From Bipolaris cookei (lineage: Eukaryota; Ascomycota; Dothideomycetes; Pleosporales; Pleosporaceae): a DNA stretch of 64,000 nt. Below, piece by piece: positions 32,251 to 43,882 of this stretch. The position numbers and the translations under genes are program-made. Below the pieces are notes generated by a model. That model saw only the letters and a program-made list of their open reading frames with translations. It was not told where the DNA came from and did no database searches. The DNA lies in contig NRSV01000081.1 in assembly GCA_002286855.1 (NCBI GenBank), forward strand, positions 1 through 64,000, in the 5' to 3' direction. The number at the start of each line of letters is the position of its first letter. The first letter of the stretch is position 1.

Positions 32251-33477
32251 ATGGTGGGAAGCGTCAACAAGCTTCTGGCCATTGCCGGCACTGCCTCGGC
32301 AGCCGTCTTCGACCTGCCCATTGTCATCAAGGGCACATACAGCAGCGTCAAGCTCGACATCGGCACGCCCCCGAAAGAACACCAGTTGCTGTTCGATACT
32401 GGCTCATCAACCCTTTGGACCGTTAGCACTGACTGTACACAAGACTCGTGCCCAGAAAGAGACTCGGAGCTGTATGCACGACGATACTACAATGCATCTG
32501 CATCGTCCACGGCCATTGATGTTGGCATTCCTGCCGCGATTCCTTACTTGGGCGGCAACGTTGAGGGCGAAACTTATCAGGACGTCTTCAGCGCTCTAGA
32601 TGGTTCCGCGGAATGGAACCAGTCATTCATTGCAGTCAATGAGAGCTCATGGCTTTGGATCACGGCAGACGGGTTTCTGGGCCTTGGCTTCTCCACAATT
32701 GCAGAGCCCAACACGTCGTCGCTGGTCGAAACGCTACTGTGGGATGGCAAGCTAGACAAACCCCGGTTTGGCCTATACTTTGGCACGAACCTAGGAGACG
32801 AGGGCCCTCAGGACGGTGTACTGAGCATTGGCGACAGTCACGAGAACAAGTATGTTGACGGCCAGGTGGTTTATGCTCCTCTGCAGGAGGTCAACAACGA
32901 GTTTGATCTATGGCGCACCCCGTTGAAGGCTGTCAACCTACTGGTCGCCAAGGACCCGTCCAACCCAAACCACACAGTCGAGACGCACATTGGCAAACTG
33001 CCCACGACGCAGTTTTCTGGCAATGCTATTGAGTCACCCAATGTGACTTTGTCGATGTTCGGCTACGGCTCTGCCGTTTTCGACACAGGAGCTGGCCGCC
33101 TTGCCGTGCCATACGAGACGATCAATTCCCTATACTACAACCTCGGCTGGGATTACCAAAGTCTGCTCAACGGCACGCAGCGCTTTACATGCGAGGCCAT
33201 GAACGCATCTTGGGCCATTTCTCTGATCCTTGGCGAAGGTGCGCCCGAGAACGATGTCGTGGTCAGCATTCGTGGCGATGAGTTCCTCAAGCCTGGAGCA
33301 CAATGCATGCCACCGTTTGACCGTTCCAGCTCACCTTATTTTGCACTTGTTGGCAGTGCCTTCCTCCAGAGGTACTACACTGTATGGGACTTTGGTGCGG
33401 ACAAGGTGGCCGAGTACAAGCCTCGGCTTGGATTTGGAAGGCTCAAGAAGGAGTTTGACTGGAAGTATCAGTCGTGA
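32251..33477 (+). CDS. Secreted pepsin-type aspartic protease (A1 family)
   Basis: The ATG at 32251 gives 408 residues and a clean signal peptide (MVGSVNKLLAIAGTASA), so it is preferred over the in-frame ATG 36 bp upstream. The bilobed fold is shown by the first active-site motif LLFDTGSSTLW and the second AVFDTGAGRLAVP. A C-terminal block ALVGSAFLQRYYTVWDF is typical of the family. Several N-X-S/T sites suggest glycosylation. It is a single exon, unlike its neighbours. The acidic pro-region is short. It probably acts outside the cell, at the wall or in the vacuole; the substrate is unknown. Confidence 0.9.
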   Translation: MVGSVNKLLAIAGTASAAVFDLPIVIKGTYSSVKLDIGTPPKEHQLLFDTGSSTLWTVSTDCTQDSCPERDSELYARRYYNASASSTAIDVGIPAAIPYLGGNVEGETYQDVFSALDGSAEWNQSFIAVNESSWLWITADGFLGLGFSTIAEPNTSSLVETLLWDGKLDKPRFGLYFGTNLGDEGPQDGVLSIGDSHENKYVDGQVVYAPLQEVNNEFDLWRTPLKAVNLLVAKDPSNPNHTVETHIGKLPTTQFSGNAIESPNVTLSMFGYGSAVFDTGAGRLAVPYETINSLYYNLGWDYQSLLNGTQRFTCEAMNASWAISLILGEGAPENDVVVSIRGDEFLKPGAQCMPPFDRSSSPYFALVGSAFLQRYYTVWDFGADKVAEYKPRLGFGRLKKEFDWKYQS

Positions 33478-33876
33478 GAGTCATGTGGAAGGGAAAGAAT
33501 CTCTGGTCGATTGTACATGTATATACGTAATATATCAAGATGAGATCCAAACGAGGTACTTCGTGCAGTGACGAATATCGTTGCGGGCGCAAAAGCGTGC
33601 TGTGTAATAATGATACAAGCGGTAGGTAGACCAGCTCGTAATGCCAGCAGAGGTGGACAACACCTCACATGATTGTTGGAGTGAGAATGTTGATTGCAAG
33701 TGTATGTATGTATTGATGTATGATGGTGATGGTGGTGTCAAGGCCTACACGAGTCTTGCTAGGTTACGTCAAGGACCCTGGCGCTAGTCGCTAACGGACG
33801 CGCAACCACTGCTTTCTGTCCTCAACTCGCATGCTCTGCTGTCTGACAACCAAACCCAACAACGTCTCACTTCGCC
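33478..33876. other. Intergenic
   Basis: 3' flank of the protease and promoter of STE24. No gene seen. Confidence 0.5.
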
Positions 33877-35466
33877 ATGATCCAGGCTCTTCTCCAGGCA
33901 CGTCTAGCCCTGCAATTGCTGCCTCTGCTCCTAAACTCACTCTCCCTTTCATTCACCACTAACACACACTACAGCGCCTGGCCCGCTGGCTCGACCGGCC
34001 GCAATTCCCATGGAAGCGCCTGGTTGTCGGCTTCTCTCTCGCAGAGTTCGCCCTCGAAAACTGGCTTCTCTTCCGCCAGTACCGTGTCCTCCAACGCACT
34101 TCTATCCCCAAGGCTCTCGACAAGGAAATTGAAAAGGAAACGTTTGACAAGTCTCAGGTGCGCCTCCCCCACTGAGGCCAGACATGGCGCCGGTCGTGAT
34201 ATTGATACTGACAATGGCTGCAGCAATATGGTCGCGCCAAAGCAAAGTTTAGCTTCGTGTCCGGTATCTTCAACCAGCTCAAGCACCTGGCCTCTCTCTA
34301 CTTCAACCTCTACCCGTTTGTCTGGACCGCCGCCGGTACTGTTCTCGCCCGCTATGCGCCTTCCCGCTTCTCGGGCGAGATATCGCAGTCGCTCTTGTTC
34401 ATGTACATGCTCGGCTGGATCGACTTGGTCGCCGGTCTCGGTCTCTCGTACTACCACAGCTTTGTCCTGGAAGAAAAGTTTGGCTTCAACAAGATGACGG
34501 TCAAGCTCTGGCTCACGGACATGGTCAAGGGCCAGGCGCTCGCCATTGCATTTGGTATTCCGATTGGAAGCGCCTTCCTGGCCATTATCAACAAGACGGG
34601 CCAGGGCTTCTTCTATTACCTGTGGATGTTCATGCTAGTTGTGCAGATTACAGGCATGACCGTCTACCCGATCCTCATTGTGCCCCTGTTCAACAAGCTG
34701 GAGCCGCTCAAGCCCGGCAAACTCAAGGAGTCGGTCGAGACGCTTGCTTCCAAACTCAACTTTCCTCTTTCGGAGCTGCAGGTCATTGACGGCAGCAAGC
34801 GCAGCGCTCACAGCAACGCCTACTTCACGGGCCTGCCCTGGATTGGCAAGAAGAAGATTGTCATCTACGACACACTGCTGGAAAAGAGCACGGAGAAGGA
34901 GGTCGAGGCTGTGCTAGCACACGAGCTCGGTCACTGGAAGATGAACCACACGTCGCGACTTCTCTTTATTAGCCAAGCGCATCTATTCTACATTTTTGCC
35001 CTCTTCTCCGTCTTCATCAATAACCAGTCGCTGTACGCAGACTTTGGCTTCCACCGGGAGCAGCCGACCATTGTTGGCTTCATGCTCTTCAACGAGATTT
35101 TGTCGCCCACGGATTCGGTCGTCAAGCTTCTCCTCAACATCTGGACCCGCAGCATGGAGTACGAAGCAGGTACGTGGCTCAAATGCTTGCGTGTTTGTGT
35201 TTGTGTGTGATCAAGACTAACATGAAGCAGATGCCTTTGCTGTCAAACTTGGCTATGCGCGTGAACTGGGCGCATCGTTGATCAAGCTGCAGATTCAGAA
35301 CCTGTCGAGCATGGATGCCGACTGGTTCTACTCGAGCTTCCACCACTCGCACCCCATTCTGACGGAGCGTCTCAAGGCTATGAAGTGGACTGGCGAGAAG
35401 AAGATTGTGATTGATAAGGCGGCCGACGAGGACAAGGCCGTAAAGGCAGCGGATCGGGAGCTGTAG
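33877..35466 (+). CDS. STE24: CAAX prenyl protease 1 (Ste24, M48)
   Basis: Exons are 33877-33897, 33975-34157, 34224-35169 and 35231-35466, giving 461 residues. The ER membrane zinc metalloprotease removes the -AAX tripeptide from farnesylated proteins such as a-factor-type pheromones. The HEXXH site is in VLAHELGHWKMNH, with the further Glu supplied in the NIWTRSMEYEADAF block across intron 3. Several hydrophobic helices precede it. The second exon begins RLARWLDRPQFPWKRLVVGF, typical of the family. To keep phase, intron 1 must start with GC (CAG|GCACGT..ACAG). A GT four bases later would break the frame. Introns 2 and 3 are GT-AG. Confidence 0.92.
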
Positions 35467-35647
35467 GCGTTAGTGGGTGGTGGTGGTGCGTGTGAGTGTG
35501 AGATGTGGGACAAAAAAGGCCACGGGCGTGTGGAAGCAAAATTGGGTGCGGACCATTAGTGTACTACTAGCATGTAGCTCCAATGCGACGGCGCAAAAGG
35601 TGCAGTGCCTCTCATCTAGGTCGGTCTGTGGTGGCATGGCGAGATGG

Positions 35648-36250
35648 CTAATCCGACTTTTTTGCCTTTGCCGCATTGTCCCTCTTCCTCTGCAGGTCTC
35701 GCTCCTTCTTGGCCTTCTTCCTGGCCTCCTTGTCCACCTGTCCATCTGGCAGCGGTTGTTGGTCTTGGTCATGGTCATGGGCCTGGTCCTTCTTTCTCTT
35801 CTTGGTGTCCTTGGTCTGTACTGATGGTTGCTGCCCACCCTCTTGCACGGCGTTGGTCCTGTTGCCCACGTCGCCAATCTCAATGCCGCCTTGCTCGGCC
35901 TGGTAGGCGGCCATGTCTTGCCACTCTTGCTCTGCACCCGTGTTTTTGCTGCCCTCGCCATCAGCAACAGCGTCCAGGGCCTCGTCCCGGGCCTCGAGAG
36001 TCGTGTCTGGCTCCAAGTACTCGCCGCGCAAGCCCGCAGCTACACGGCGCAGATGGTGCATGAGCAGATTCCCCATTGCGCCGCCCTTTGCGTTGAATGT
36101 CACGCCATCGGGGGTGATGAGGGCGTCGGGGTGCAAGTGCGCATACGTCTCAGAGTTTTGCAGGTACTTTTCTAACACGGCAGATGCGGCGCTGAGAGAC
36201 ACGGGCGCGCTGGATACCTGGCGGCGGGGTGGGGGCGCCTCTAGCATCAT
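35648..36250 (-). CDS. Conserved-looking fungal protein with basic C-terminus
   Basis: A single-exon ORF of 200 residues. The N-terminal half looks folded (ASAVLEKYLQNSETYAHLHP, then GGAMGNLLMHHLRRVAAGL). The middle is acidic, and the last 65 residues are Lys/Asp-rich with several KKRKK-type nuclear or nucleolar localisation signals and a KARKKAKKERD coil. It could be a ribosome-biogenesis or RNA-polymerase-associated factor on composition alone, but no domain was recognised. It is convergent with STE24, with stops about 180 bp apart. Confidence 0.65.
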   Translation of the reverse strand: MMLEAPPPRRQVSSAPVSLSAASAVLEKYLQNSETYAHLHPDALITPDGVTFNAKGGAMGNLLMHHLRRVAAGLRGEYLEPDTTLEARDEALDAVADGEGSKNTGAEQEWQDMAAYQAEQGGIEIGDVGNRTNAVQEGGQQPSVQTKDTKKRKKDQAHDHDQDQQPLPDGQVDKEARKKAKKERDLQRKRDNAAKAKKSD

Positions 36251-36573
36251 GGTCGTGCGATTGTATCAAAGAATGAGGCAAGTTAAGTTACGGGTGCAAA
36301 CATCAATCTTGGGTTGAGTCGTGTATTCAGAAAAGAGTCTTGGGAATGGGCATATACATAGGCAGGCAAAGATGCAACTTTTTGCGCACGGACGCCCGGC
36401 CCATGTTTTAGTTTTGGTCTGTGGACTGGGGAACGGGGCGCTGCAATCGACAAACCATTTACACACACGCAAGTCAATTGAGGGAGAAAAGAAAGACTGA
36501 GAGAGATAGAGGGATAAAAAAGAACAAAGACAAAGTTTTCAAATTATACAGAAGAAGAGAAAGGAGGGGCGCA

Positions 36574-37064
36574 ATGAACGCTTTCCGGTGCCTGAGGGTT
36601 GCTTCAACCAGCTCTTGTGCGCTTCTCAAACCACGCACATCAGGCACAGCAGCAGCACAACAGTATGCGCACGCCTTCTCGTATCGCGACATGAGCCATC
36701 ATCGCTAACTTTTGTTTCTTCTCTTCTCTGCAGCCTATCCGCGCTCTCGCAAGCCCGCCAAATATCTCTCCTCTCACCCCGCCGTCCCCTCGTGCCCACG
36801 ACATACTCGTCGCCGTCAACTTTGGCTCCGCCTGGCACCTCATCCTCTCTCGCCAACCCGGAAATACTAGACCTTGTGGGCAGAATATCAGCGCATCCCG
36901 CCCTGGGCAGCACGCAGATCCGCTGCGGACCCCGCGACACGTATAATCCCAGTCATTTGGTGCGGAAGCGTAGACATGGGTTTTTGAGCCGTCTGCGGAC
37001 AAAAAAGGGGCGCAAGATGATTATGAGACGGTTGAAGAAAGGGAGGTGGAATATCAGTCATTGA
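36574..37064 (+). CDS. Mitochondrial large-subunit ribosomal protein bL34m
   Basis: Two exons, 36574-36662 and 36734-37064 (139 residues). The intron starts GTATGC and ends CTGCAG. The last 45 residues are diagnostic of L34, with NPSHLVRKRRHGFLSRLRTK, then a GRKMIMRRLKKGR-like block. The N-terminus is rich in Arg, Ser and Ala with few acids, as expected of a mitochondrial targeting sequence. A segment with IRCGPRDTYNPSH before the L34 fold is shared by fungal mitochondrial L34 proteins (family knowledge). The protein is a structural component of the mitoribosome near the exit tunnel. Confidence 0.88.
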
Positions 37065-37564
37065 GAAAGGGGCGAGGACGAGACGGGTGGCCAAAGTACC
37101 AGTGTGCTGGAACCACTTCTATGAAGCTCTGTACATGGCAAGACGCCGACATCTTGTTGCCATGATATGGAAACGATACGTACTCATCACCCTTGTAATG
37201 TAAATGCGGTATAGCTACCTGCACCGGATGTGCCACCACGTTCTAGGGTGCAAGTACAAGCTTGTGTTCATCGATATAAAGGCCGCTGTATAGGTTCTTG
37301 GACCATATAGTAGCGCAGTACGGCAGCATGGCAGCACTGGAATGACAATGGTCCATCTTAGCCATTACAGGAAGGCGCCACTTTTGTACACTTGTCTTCC
37401 TCTGATGTCGTTGACGCAAGCCTCCAAGCTATTTTGTCATAACGGACTGCATGTACACCCATATACGTCTTGAATGCGTTGCCCAGCTGATGATACCACG
37501 TGACATTCATGGCCATCAAGATACCACGGCACTTTTTACAGTAATTGGCCCAAGATGATGCACT
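37065..37564. other. Convergent intergenic region
   Basis: No gene seen between bL34m and the IMPACT-domain gene; likely two 3' UTRs. Confidence 0.45.
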
Positions 37565-38416
37565 TCATTCAGGCCTCGCTAGTGCTTCTTCCTGCTTGTT
37601 CTTGTCCGTGTCCTTCAGCACCTCCTCCCCACCACCCTCATCCAATATTTCGGCAAGCTTCGCCTCCCCGTCTATCTTGTCAATCTGCTTCAGTATAAAC
37701 GCAATCGTTGCGTCCCGTGCCTTTTCCACCCTTCCCAACGCCTCCATACTCATGCGATCATAATCCATTAGCTTTTGAGGCGTTGGCAGCTCCACCCGCC
37801 CCTCGCCTTGCAACTTTGCCTTTTTCTCGCTCAGCAGCTTGCGCAACGCAAAGATGTTGTAATCTCTTTCTTGCAAATTGCCAATGAGCTCTTTGCGCCT
37901 AGACTCTTCTTGTTCTTCCTCTTCTTGTACTTTTACTTGTAATTTCTGCTTTTTGTGACTAGCAGAACTCGAAGCTTGCTGCGCACTGTCAGATGACGAA
38001 GCGTCCGCGGCTTTAGCCTTGCGAATCGCCTCCTTGGCACTCGATTCAATATGCGTGAAGCGAATAGGACCTATGTTTTGGCCGCCGTACCAGCGCCCAA
38101 CTACCACGGTCCCGCAAGTCGAGGTGTCGCGCAGTACATTGCTGAGCCGTGTTCCAGCCCATTTCTCACCGTCGTCATCATGCCCCGTGTCGTACAGGGT
38201 GTGCGACGCGGGCACCAGTGACTTTTGCCTCGAGGGCTTGCGCCATGCCGCGATTCTGTGCGTTGCGCTGCGGAACTCGGGCAGCGCTTGGAGGGCTTTT
38301 GCGCTGAGAGAGGGAGAGAAGGCGGCTTTGAAGGTCGACGTTTGCTCATGGATTGGAGCTGAAAAATATATTTCTGGTGGGGCTGAGGAAGGGGAGTGCT
38401 GTCTTTTCCCAGCCAT
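37565..38416 (-). CDS. IMPACT N-terminal (UPF0029) domain protein
   Basis: A single-exon protein of 283 residues. Residues from about 15 to 130 form an IMPACT/YigZ-type domain: the SATHRIAAWR block, then HDDDGEKWAGTRLSNVL and VVVGRWYGGQNIGPIRFTHI. In yeast Yih1 and mammalian IMPACT the same domain accompanies Gcn2 regulation. Here the N-terminal RWD domain of those proteins is absent, so a Yih1 role should not be assumed. The C-terminal half is a long charged coiled coil (EEEEQEESRRKELIGNLQER and onward) with an acidic end. Probably cytosolic. Confidence 0.8.
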   Translation of the reverse strand: MAGKRQHSPSSAPPEIYFSAPIHEQTSTFKAAFSPSLSAKALQALPEFRSATHRIAAWRKPSRQKSLVPASHTLYDTGHDDDGEKWAGTRLSNVLRDTSTCGTVVVGRWYGGQNIGPIRFTHIESSAKEAIRKAKAADASSSDSAQQASSSASHKKQKLQVKVQEEEEQEESRRKELIGNLQERDYNIFALRKLLSEKKAKLQGEGRVELPTPQKLMDYDRMSMEALGRVEKARDATIAFILKQIDKIDGEAKLAEILDEGGGEEVLKDTDKNKQEEALARPE

Positions 38417-39632
38417 TGTTTCTATCGTGCTATTGATTCCTCATGACTTTGCCGGCCCAGGTTCGGCGCGTGGACATGGCGGGTTGAGGTTGGAGGTACG
38501 ACAAGGATTACGTAGCGGATAAGGAAACGCTAGTAGTACTAATGCCGGTGCTCAAGGACCGTGTCGAGCTTCTGCATCTTGGTCAGGCGCCATCTTATCA
38601 TGTCGGGACATTTCCGCCAGAGCCATCACAGCAAAACCACGTTGCGGCTATCAATTCGTTCAGTGTTGAGTATGTGTTGCAATCTTCCGCAAGCTTTAGA
38701 ATCTGCTTCTCCTTTCCAGCAACCAGACTTGTTTATCACTAGTATACATGCTGTACTGTAACTATTTGGCGTTTGACTTTGCACCACGGCAACTGACCAG
38801 TTCACCACCATTTCGGGCATCATGAGCAAGCTTTCTTGGCCTCTCTCCTGGGGCAGGAAATGCCTCAACATCATTGCAGGCTTGAATTTACAAAGACAGT
38901 CTACCACTTTCAAAGCTCAATTGGGCTTGCCATGCGAAGAGGCACACATACTACCCGTGTGGTCTACACAACGACACGAAACAAGACAACCCTGCCAGTC
39001 GAATGCCCTCATGCGACTAGTACCCGCTGATAAACATGTATTGCCAGGGCTAGATCAAGGGGATATCTCCCACATAATCTTTCCAGCTGGTCATATTCGT
39101 ATGGTACTTCCCTAGCGCTTCTCGAACCCGCTTCCTTGTCTTCTTCACTGTTCATGTCAACTTTTCACAACAAACAATAGTGGTGAGAGCATTCATGCTT
39201 GCTACTAGTCCCAGAGTGGTTACTAGCCTCCATCCTCTCTCACCTCCCAATCCTACAAATACGTCACGCTAAACTCTTCGGGTCCTCCATCCTCGTGTAA
39301 CACCCACGATTTTGATTGGGTTTGCAGCACCTGGTTCACTCAAAGTAGACAGTTATCATTCGTGGTGTACTCAAGGGCGAATGCGCTTTGAAAATCTTGT
39401 TTTCACCACTAGCTTCAATTTGCTGACCTCTTGGACCATGCAGTATATTTAACAGCAACATTTCACGGTAAGTTTACTTGAAGAGTTAGTCGTCACATTC
39501 TTCTCTCTGCTCAGGTCGAAACCTCGTGGACTCGAAGCGATTCTCCCGCCTCTAGTGTCCGAGATAGTTTCGTTTTGCTAACTTTGGCATTGTAGGTAGC
39601 TCACTCTGCGGCTACAAGGCTTAAGACCTTAC
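38417..39632. other. Intergenic, no recognised gene
   Basis: Several ORFs of 60-97 codons overlap here on both strands, but none has family signatures or splice structure that I trust. It includes the promoters of both flanking genes. Confidence 0.4.
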
Positions 39633-40681
39633 GTGCTGAACGCGCAGAAACACCACACAGCGACTTGGAATACGCCGATTCCCATTATGCGTAGGCTCGA
39701 GACCTTGAACCCAGAGACCAAGGATCTGGTGCTATGCCTCCTACTTGCGCTTGCTACTTCTTTTGGTGTCTCGGACCCTGCAGACATCATTCCGCAGGAT
39801 ATCCGGATGCGGGCGTGGGATTGTGAGCGCCGTGACCACATCAAGGAAGAGACGGAGGACGACCCCCGCAACTGGGGTGTCCAGTTCATCAGGGATCTCA
39901 TGGTCATTTCGCGTCTCAAGAAGGGAGACCTTGCTACATTTCAAGCGGACCTGTACACAAAGTGCGCTCTGCATGAGCCCAAGCATCCTTGGTGCCGGTT
40001 GAACGATATCCGAGAACTCAAGGACGAGTACGAGCACCCAGAGCGCAAGAATCAAGTCGAGGTGGTGGAACCACCGTCCAGCTCCTCGACTGATTCTTAT
40101 TTCGAAGAGTTGGTAGAGCCGGATGAAGTGAAGGGTGCGAAGCGCCGCCGCGGTGGTGCTCATGAGGTCTACGAGGCTCGCGTCATGAAGAAGCGGCACA
40201 AGCGTGAGTGCCGAAGATTGCCCCTGAAGGCCATGAATGCTAAAACTTGATAGATAAGCCCGCCCGTCTACGCCGAGCAGAGGCTGGTGGTTTCCAGCGC
40301 CACGACCCAGCTGCGAAGAAACGCCAACGTGCAAGCGACACACCTAACGACGTCCGTCGTATGGCCAACCGCGGCAATCGGCCAGTTCTCACCGACGAAG
40401 ACGACCACGACATTAGCTCGGTGCAGTCTGCCCGCGCCCGATCTCTCCTTCCCCGCCCGGCGCCCGCCCTTTCCCTCTCACCCGGCCCATGGGCTGGTTT
40501 CACGTACGAGGTTGATGCTTCGAGCGAATCTCTGACGGTGCAAAAGCTGCAGGCGGAGTTGGATGTCGCGGAAGCTGAACTTAAGGCTGCCCGTCTCAAG
40601 TACCAATACATCCAGGCCAAAGAACAGGCCGAGGTGAGGCAGATGCACGGCGATAGTGGTGTTCCAGGAGGTGCTCTCTGA
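39633..40681 (+). CDS. Hypothetical protein, basic linker and C-terminal coiled coil
   Basis: Two exons, 39633-40203 and 40254-40681, joined across a 50-nt intron (GTGAGT to TTGATAG, branch-like GCTAAAAC), give 332 residues. A later in-frame ATG at 39687 (MRRLETLNPETKDLV) may be the true start. The N-terminal 100 residues look folded. The centre holds basic clusters (KGAKRRRGG, MKKRHKHK) that suggest nuclear entry. The end is an alanine-rich coiled coil (KLQAELDVAEAELKAARLKY). No domain was recognised. Nuclear function is inferred from composition only. Confidence 0.6.
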
Positions 40682-41797
40682 TTGGACCAGGGACATGATT
40701 GTGAGGAGAAGGACATTGATGCATGTGGGTGAAGTAATTCAGAGCGCCATGTATATGCACGCTTCCAGGTCCTCGTATAGCAAGTTAGTCTAAGCCACCG
40801 CGCGAGACTCTTGCCGCGGCAGCAGATGGTGCATCTGGGCAGTCAATAGCTAGTTGGTGTATCACGTGACAACTCTATCCTGTTCTCCATAGATGGATGT
40901 TGACAATGGGTATTGAAGGACATACGTGCATGTACAATCTCATGACAACGCCAAGGCATTGGGTTCATCTCTTTTAGAAGTCAACGCCAATAGCAGGGAA
41001 TTGCATGAGGCCGTCTGATGTGTGTACTTCGATGCGCATGTAGATGTAAGCAAGCCATTAACTGATGGAGCCTGATTGACAAATGCTCATCAGCTGAAAT
41101 GGTTAAACAGCGCCTTAACACGAAGGGAGAAGTTGGAAGTAGTACGGGCATGAATGTGCCGTATGTCCTAGTGGCCAGCAGATGAGGGCAATCTCCGAGG
41201 GGCGTGCAACATGTAAGGGAAACAGGACATACAGTGTGTACATGGTATGTACTCATGTAGGTAGTAAATATATTGGAAAGGTGGCATTGTAAGTACGTAA
41301 GTAAGTAAGTACATAAGTACATATGTAGTACATAGTAGATGGATACATGGACACTGATAAGTGGGGCGTCTGTCCGTCACATGCGTGTCGACTGCAAAGC
41401 GTTCTAGGCTCTGCATGGAAGACTGCGCAGTCAAATGATCCCTGGGCTGGCCCGCACGCGGGTCGCCTTGACCTGCACGCTGCCGGCTGGACATGCACAA
41501 GGCCATGCCCACGATCCAGGTACGGGTATCCAATGTCTCCGCACTACCAGCAAAACCCCTCAGACCTGCTTGACTCGATGCCTCGCATGAGCCTACGATG
41601 CACGCAGGCTAGTTTGGGATGGAGCTCCGACGTTAGCGCCTCTCCGCACTATGTCCATCCCGCCCCCGGATCTTCTGACCTTTCCGACTCCGAGGTTCGT
41701 CCTGGAGAGAAAAAAAAAGAAAAAGAAAAAGAAAAAGAAAGAAAAAGACGGAGCAGAAGAAGAGCAGAGCTATAACTACGCAACATGACCCACTGCC
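40682..41797. other. Intergenic with GTAA/GTACATA simple repeats
   Basis: No gene is recognised. Tetranucleotide-like AAGT/GTAC repeats lie at about 41285-41340. An A-rich AAAAAG tract (41708-41745) lies about 60 bp before the regulator start. Confidence 0.45.
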
Positions 41798-43656
41798 ATG
41801 GACCAGTCATCGCAGAAAAGAGTTTCCAAAGCATGCGACGCGTGCAAGCGGCGAAAGGTGCGCTGCAACGGCCAGACGCGTTGCCAGCAGTGCGCCCACC
41901 TCGGACTACGATGCATCTACTCGCCATCTAGCAAGCAGAGATCCCAGGGCAAGAGAGGCCATATCATTTCAGAATTCAGAACCCAGACGTCCACGTCGCC
42001 TGCCACGGCGACACCCATCCTGCCCGCTCACCCAGGCCAAGCCGCCTACCAGGCCGTATACACTCCCATTTCGCCCACCGTCTTGAGCAACGAAGCCGAA
42101 GCCGGTAGGTCTCTTTCTTTTTCTGCTCTCTCACCTTTGAAGCCTGCAGAAACAGTGCGGAATGCTGCTGCTGACCCGGTGCAGCATCTCCTGTTTCTTC
42201 TCTGACGTCGCAGTACAACAAGTCGTTTTTTCTCGACCTCATTCCCGACTATGTCGAAGGCGTGTATCCCGTGCATCCTGTCATTACCGCACACGAGCTC
42301 CGCCAGTACATCGAGGCCATGGACACTGATCCAGATGTGTGCTCCTTTGTGTATGCCTTTGGTGGCTGTACCCTCAATCTCACCCGCTACGGCGACCGCA
42401 GAACAGACGAAGTGGTGCAGACGATTGAGAAGCTCATGGACCACTCCATCGACACCATGCGCCGCTCCCACAAGCATTGTCACTTTTCCGTCATGCGGGC
42501 GGTGCAGTCCATGTTTATCCACAATTGCCTGATGAGCCTGCAGGGCAGTGACGCCGCCTTCTTCTACATGCGCGACGCAATCACCATCATCCAGCTGCTA
42601 AGGATAGACAACCCGGAGAATGCTGCACAGCTGTCTGCCCCAGAGCGCTCTCGGAGACAGCGGCTGTACTGGCAAGCCTTCATCCACGAGCGCTTCCTGG
42701 CCATCCTTGACTATCGCCGCGCAATCCTGCCTCCGCTCTACACAATGCCCGAAGACGACCCCACGTTGCCCATCCAGGTGTACGAGGGCTTCAGTCATAT
42801 CATCAAGCTATTCAAGCTGCTGGACACTGAATTCCTCAACAGCTGGCTGGATTCGCAGGGCGCTAACGTCACCAGCACCTGGGTCGAGGCCAAATCGCGC
42901 GAGCTCGAGGGCGACCCAGAGGCGGACGCGCGCGAGCTATCCATGTTGTCCATGATGCAGCGCGCCGATCTGTGCATCACACGCGAATGGCTACGCACCT
43001 TGGTGTGGCGCCTCGCCATGAGCCAAACGCTGCTTTCATCGCGCTCGCCCAAAGAATGCCTGTCGCTCCTGTTTCCCGTTCGACTCTCGCAGACGCTGCG
43101 TCAACTAGTCTCGAGCATGTCACGGCAGGACATTGAGGTCCACGGCACAAGCATCACACAGAAGCTGTTTGAAATCACAGACACCATTGCCGATGTGCTG
43201 ATCCACGTGCCCGCCGCAACGCTTGACGAGACAGCACTGCGCATCGACGACTTTCTCTTCATCCTCGACTTTGTCCTGCTCATCCCCCATCTCGACCACA
43301 CTCGCCGTGGCATCTTGCTCGAGAAGCTGGAGCGGCTGCAGACAATGTTCCCAGAGGTCCTGAGTAATGCTAGCTCTCCGAATCTGCCCCTCGATGTGCA
43401 TAGTCCCCCCAGTGGCAGCAGCAACAATAATAACAACAGCGCTGGTCCCATTGTCCCAAGTGACCCTTGGTACCAGGTCACACAATCCAAGACGGCCGCG
43501 GGACTCGAGCTCATGGCAGATGGGCACGGAGTGCTTCAGGCGCCAGCAGCCCAAGGAGCATTACCCAGAGGGGAGGTAAGGAGCGGCCTGCTAGCTACCT
43601 GGAACAACATCTCCAGGCGCCTGACCATGCAAGTGGCGACATTTGGTGACGGATAA
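41798..43656 (+). CDS. malR: Zn2Cys6 regulator of the maltose cluster (MalR/Mal63-like)
   Basis: Exons 41798-42104 and 42185-43656 give 592 residues. The acceptor at 42184, not the CAG at 42211-42213, keeps the frame. The zinc cluster is CDACKRRKVRCNGQTRCQQC with a second CIY block. The rest is a fungal transcription-factor domain beginning near FFLDLIPDYVEGVYPVHPVI, the form found in maltose and sugar-utilisation activators. The C-terminus has an Asn/Ser run. It lies 226 bp past the maltase 3' end, with the permease beyond. The role as maltose-responsive activator is inferred from position and family; the symbol is used by analogy with Aspergillus. Confidence 0.8.
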
Positions 43657-43736
43657 TGAACAGAAATGTACATTTCCATATGTACACGTCATGTAATGTT
43701 AGAATTTTATATTCTAATGATGACCATGGTCAAAAC

Positions 43737-43830
43737 GATGAGGATGAGGATGAGGATGAGGATGAGGATGAGGATGAGGATGAGGATGAGGATGAGGATG
43801 ATGATGAGGATGAGGATGATGATGACCATG
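43737..43830. repeat. GATGAG hexanucleotide repeat
   Basis: About twelve GATGAG units, then GATGAT variants, in the short convergent gap between the regulator and maltase genes. It could lie in one or both 3' UTRs. Confidence 0.9.
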
Positions 43831-43882
43831 TTGAGATCAACTCATCCATCAATCTCTATAAAATTTATTGTCATAACATTCA

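Noticed and set aside
33877..34497. 206-codon + strand ORF over the start of STE24
   Set aside because: It reads through two introns of STE24 in a Ser-rich wrong frame.
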